DNA of 64,000 nt from Saccharomycopsis malanga. Its lineage: Eukaryota > Ascomycota > Saccharomycetes > Ascoideales > Saccharomycopsidaceae. Below, in pieces: positions 60,653-64,000 of the stretch (its first letter is position 1; each line of letters opens with the position of its first letter). Below the pieces are notes generated by a model. That model did not search any database and was not told where the DNA came from. It saw nothing but the letters and a program-made list of their open reading frames with translations. The translations under genes and the position numbers were made by a program. The stretch is from assembly GCA_004014935.1 (NCBI GenBank), contig CP025322.1, positions 2,480,001-2,544,000 of the forward strand, read 5' to 3'.

Positions 60653-62636
60653 CAGACTTGCTTCTGTATGTATTGTCACCTTTGGAATATATTGTTATTA
60701 ACTCATTGTTAGTTATTAGTCGGTGTTGGTAAGTAATTGTAAGGGGCACAATAAGGAGACGTGGTTTGTAATCTATGAGTGGACCCCATAATAGACCGGT
60801 TAATTTAGTTACTAAGAAGACCACTCAGTAAACAACCAGTAAATTAGCTAGTAAATACGACAATAGATTATTTGGTAATGTTAGTAAATGACAAACAGTA
60901 CAGGTGTTTGTGTCTAAGACCAAACTTTCATGACAAAAGAATATTGAATATCCGAAATAAGAGCTGATAAGCAATACATTATTTTATCCATACCAAAAGA
61001 ATATTAAATATCAGAAATAAGAGCTGATGAGCAATAAATTATTTTACCCAAGTGGAAATACAATTGGGTTCCAATATACACAAATGGTGCTCAGATAGAT
61101 TCGCTGCTACGGTTAACTAAGGACTTTAGTTAAAATGGCGTATTTATGCCCATTGAAATCACCCCTTTTAGCGAGTTTGCCGGCAATTTGAAAACATATA
61201 CTCGAGTGATAATCACTTTGAATGGTGATTCTAGTAATTCCTTTGATTTTCTCGCAATACAGCCAAAATGATAAGGCTCCGTCGATGTGGGTCATTATCA
61301 AAGCTACAAATGTAAATTTTGTAAAAAGTGACCACTTTAAACCGTTGGGAGTTCGGGAATCCCTACGTGACAATTGTTAAAGTCAACTTTGGTCAATCTG
61401 ATGTAAAAAAAAGTATCAATTTGGAACACATTGGGTTAAAATGGCATCACTCAAATATGCTATGTTTGATATTTGTACAAGAATAAGATAGATATACTTG
61501 CGTGAACATGAAATAATGCTGATAACAGTGGAATAAAGAGGATAAACTTGAGTAGGTTCTTATGATGATGTGAACCAAATCAACAAGGCTGTGTTTTTTC
61601 AGAATTTAAAAAGGTATTGATTGCTCAAGGTGGTTTACAAATAATCTGTTAAAAAAATATTCCATACTGGTACAAAGAGATTAGGTTTGGCGTTTATTGC
61701 TGATTGGTTTGGCGTTTGTTGACGATTGTTTTCTTAGTCACTTGCAATTTCCAACTAACATGCATCATATGCCTCACTTTTTGAACGTCCTTATTATCAG
61801 CAAATATCTCAAACACTGGGCAATTACAAATTTCAAAAATGGCAGCCTAAAAATTCATATTTTGGCTGGTTTGTCTAGTTTTCTATTCTTTTGGGTGAAA
61901 TGAATGAGCATACACAGGAGGATTGTTTAGTGATAATCTATAATGGAAAAATTTGGGAACATTCATAATATGAAAATTTCAAATGGAAAAATTTATAATA
62001 TAACCGTTTTGTTTGGAAGAATATTTTGCTGGCAATGGTATTAGCTTGACAACATTACAACTTTTGCCAATGGCTAACCAAAACGTAACTCCTCCAAAGG
62101 AAAACTCACCTTTTTCTACAAGACCAATACTGTCACTTTCATAAATCCCAGTAATGCTACTATTGTTAAGAAAATACATATTTAAAGGTATCAGGTACTG
62201 GTATATTAAGAGGGCTCAACAAAAAGTTGAACAATATAGTGAGCCAACACTACAAGAATATAACTCAAAACCTCAGCTCAAGTTTCATGGCGTTTTAATG
62301 TAAAACTTTAAGATTACAATTAGAACTGTCTGGAAAACAGAGTTTTAAACCTGTTGTAGAAGGATGAGAAAACACAAATACTGCTAGTTTGTTACACTCA
62401 ACATCCAGAAACAAACGCTCACCAGGCGGTATTATCAGCGAGGTTGGCAAAAAATGAGGAAGCCAGCTTGGATTTAGATAGCGGTTCTGATTTTGACAAA
62501 TATGCAATACAAGTCACACGGCATAATTTTAAAATGGAAAATCTGCTACTGCTGTGTCATTGATAGATGATATTAAATGCAAATAACCGAAATAGTAGAA
62601 AACCGGTGGTTTAAAATGATCTACAAGTTTGGGGTA
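60653..62636. other. Intergenic region with weak minus-strand coding signals
   Basis: 2 kb between VPS16 and RNR2. A 55-57 bp direct duplication lies at 60937-61050 (AAGAGCTGATRAGCAATA). Three minus frames look somewhat protein-like: 61113-61373 (86 codons, FTKFTFVALIMTHIDGALSF), 61979-62179 (66 codons, GEFSFGGVTFWLAIGKSC) and 62295-62507 (70 codons, PTSLIIPPGERLFLDVECNK). They may be remnants of a decayed or intron-bearing gene, but I recognise none. Confidence 0.25.
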
Positions 62637-62720
62637 ATCAATAATCAATAATCAATAATCAATAATCAATAATCAATAATCAATAATCAATAATCAATAA
62701 TCAATAATCAATAATCAAAT
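62637..62720 (+). repeat. 7-bp tandem array (AATCAAT)n
   Basis: About 11 units of AATCAAT, 80 bp past the RNR2 stop codon. Confidence 0.95.
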
Positions 62721-62797
62721 CCCTAATCTACAACATAATCAACAATCTCATTTATTAACCCAAAAATATAATACAAAAAAACAAACAATGGTAGCAA

Positions 62798-63940
62798 TCA
62801 AAAGTCTTCATCAAAAGAAAAGCCGCTTTCTTCTTTTTGAGTGGAGCCGGCCATAACACCTGCCTTTTGATAATCAGAGACTCTTTTTTCGAAAAAGTTG
62901 GTTTTTCCGGCCAAGGAAATGTTTTCCATAAAATCAAATGGATTGGTAACGTTGTAAACCTTGTTGTTACCCAAGGCGACCAACAATCTGTCGGCACAGA
63001 ATTCAACGTATTGACACATCAATTTGCAGTTCATGCCCAACAAGGAAACTGGCAAGGCGTCGGTAAAGTAGTCTTTTTCAATGTTGACAGCTTCAGTGAT
63101 GATTTTCTCGACAATTTCCGGGTCTGGTTTGTTCTGCAAGTGAGAAAACAACAAGCAAGCAAAGTCGGTGTGCAAACCTTCGTCTCTGCAGATCAATTCG
63201 TTAGAAAACGTCAAGCCCGGCATCAAACCTCTTTTTTTCAACCAGAAAATAGAAGCAAAAGAGCCCGAGAAGAAAATGCCTTCAACAGCAGCAAAGGCAA
63301 CCAATCTTTCAGCAAACAAGGCCTGGTCGTCGTTGATCCATCTCAAGGCCCAGTCGGCCTTTTGCTTGATTTGTGGAATTGTCTCAATGGCATTGAACAA
63401 AAACTCAGACTCCTTAGGGTCCTTGACATACGTGTCAATCAATAGCGAGTATGTTTCAGAATGGATATTCTCCATCATAATCTGGAACCCGTAGAAAAAC
63501 TTGGCCTCTGGGACCTGAACTTCGGCAGAAAAGTTCTCCACCAAGTTCTCGTTGACAATTCCGTCCGACGCAGCAAAAAACGCCAAAACCCGAGAAATGA
63601 AAAACCGCTCGTTTTCCGTCAACCGGTTGTTCCAATCGTGCAAATCCTTGGACAAATCAATCTCCTCGGCTGTCCAGAACGACGCTTCGGCCTTCTTGTA
63701 CATTTGCCAAATCTCATGGTACTTGATAGGCATCAACACAAATCTCCGCTTGTTCTCAACCAACAACGGCTCGTTGGCTTCCTTCTCTTTCAACTGGTGT
63801 CTATGCACTGCATGTTTGCTCAAAAACTGCTTGTGCTCTGTCTCCTCAACGCCCATCTTCTTGGCTCCAGCACTCCGGATCTGGGCCTCAAGATCCATCT
63901 TCGACATGTTCGACGTAATATTCGCTAATTCAGCTGACAT
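62798..63940 (-). CDS. RNR2: Ribonucleotide reductase small subunit R2
   Basis: 380 residues, class Ia R2. It holds the diiron centre and tyrosyl radical used by R1 to make deoxynucleotides. Iron ligands by the family pattern: Asp126, Glu157, His160, Glu220, Glu254 and His257; radical Tyr164 ([15 protein letters not shown]). [19 protein letters not shown] and RDEGLHTDF are typical. The C-terminus GFSFDEDF is the tail that docks on R1. All key residues are present, so it is the catalytic R2 (Rnr2) and not the S. cerevisiae Rnr4-like inactive type. The start [14 protein letters not shown] precedes the conserved part; only 60 bp of upstream DNA lie in the window, without an ACGCGT site. Confidence 0.95.
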   Translation of the reverse strand: MSAELANITSNMSKMDLEAQIRSAGAKKMGVEETEHKQFLSKHAVHRHQLKEKEANEPLLVENKRRFVLMPIKYHEIWQMYKKAEASFWTAEEIDLSKDLHDWNNRLTENERFFISRVLAFFAASDGIVNENLVENFSAEVQVPEAKFFYGFQIMMENIHSETYSLLIDTYVKDPKESEFLFNAIETIPQIKQKADWALRWINDDQALFAERLVAFAAVEGIFFSGSFASIFWLKKRGLMPGLTFSNELICRDEGLHTDFACLLFSHLQNKPDPEIVEKIITEAVNIEKDYFTDALPVSLLGMNCKLMCQYVEFCADRLLVALGNNKVYNVTNPFDFMENISLAGKTNFFEKRVSDYQKAGVMAGSTQKEESGFSFDEDF

Positions 63941-64000
63941 AATTGTGTTTTGATATGGTTATTTATTGTATTTGGTGTCTGTGATAAATTTCAACAAATT

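Overview
The window looks like a piece of a budding-yeast (Saccharomycotina) chromosome. The genes are compact and mostly intronless. They encode fungal forms of a Cdc7 kinase, Mediator Med16/Sin4, Fra1 aminopeptidase, Vps16, Pex12, Fig4, a p24 protein and the small ribonucleotide reductase subunit. One short intron is visible, in VPS16. I could not fix the genus or decide how CUG is read; Leu is mostly TTG.

The left third (1-22.9 kb) is a transposon graveyard. Two nearly identical Ty1/copia fossils (1-9461, with its left end outside the window, and 16867-20562) are mixed with many copies of their LTR, three copies of a Tad/I-like LINE (4109-8387, 12312-16866, 20563-21677), a Ty3/gypsy integrase scrap, and SINE pieces. 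LTRs, SINEs and LINEs sit inside one another. Two solo LTRs and one further LTR keep visible 5-bp target duplications.

The right two thirds hold the host genes, on both strands: PEX12(+), FIG4(-), a CNT nucleoside transporter(+), MED16/SIN4(-), CDC7(-), a p24 gene(+), FRA1(-), an unrecognised 1274-residue repeat-rich protein(+), VPS16(+) and RNR2(-). They serve unrelated housekeeping roles (peroxisome import, phosphoinositide turnover, nucleoside uptake, transcription, S-phase entry, secretory and vacuolar traffic, dNTP supply) and form no operon-like unit. The CDC7 upstream region has three MCB-type ACGCGT sites, which fits G1/S control.

The gaps between host genes are unusual. They carry about 20 pieces of a tRNA-derived SINE (Pol III A and B boxes, two length classes, TAA/ATT tail), a second dispersed repeat of unknown class, and many micro- and minisatellites. 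Several arrays appear to have grown out of a SINE tail, the inside of a SINE, or the ends of host genes. This SINE/minisatellite landscape is the most noteworthy content I found. All calls come from reading the sequence; no alignment or database search was run.
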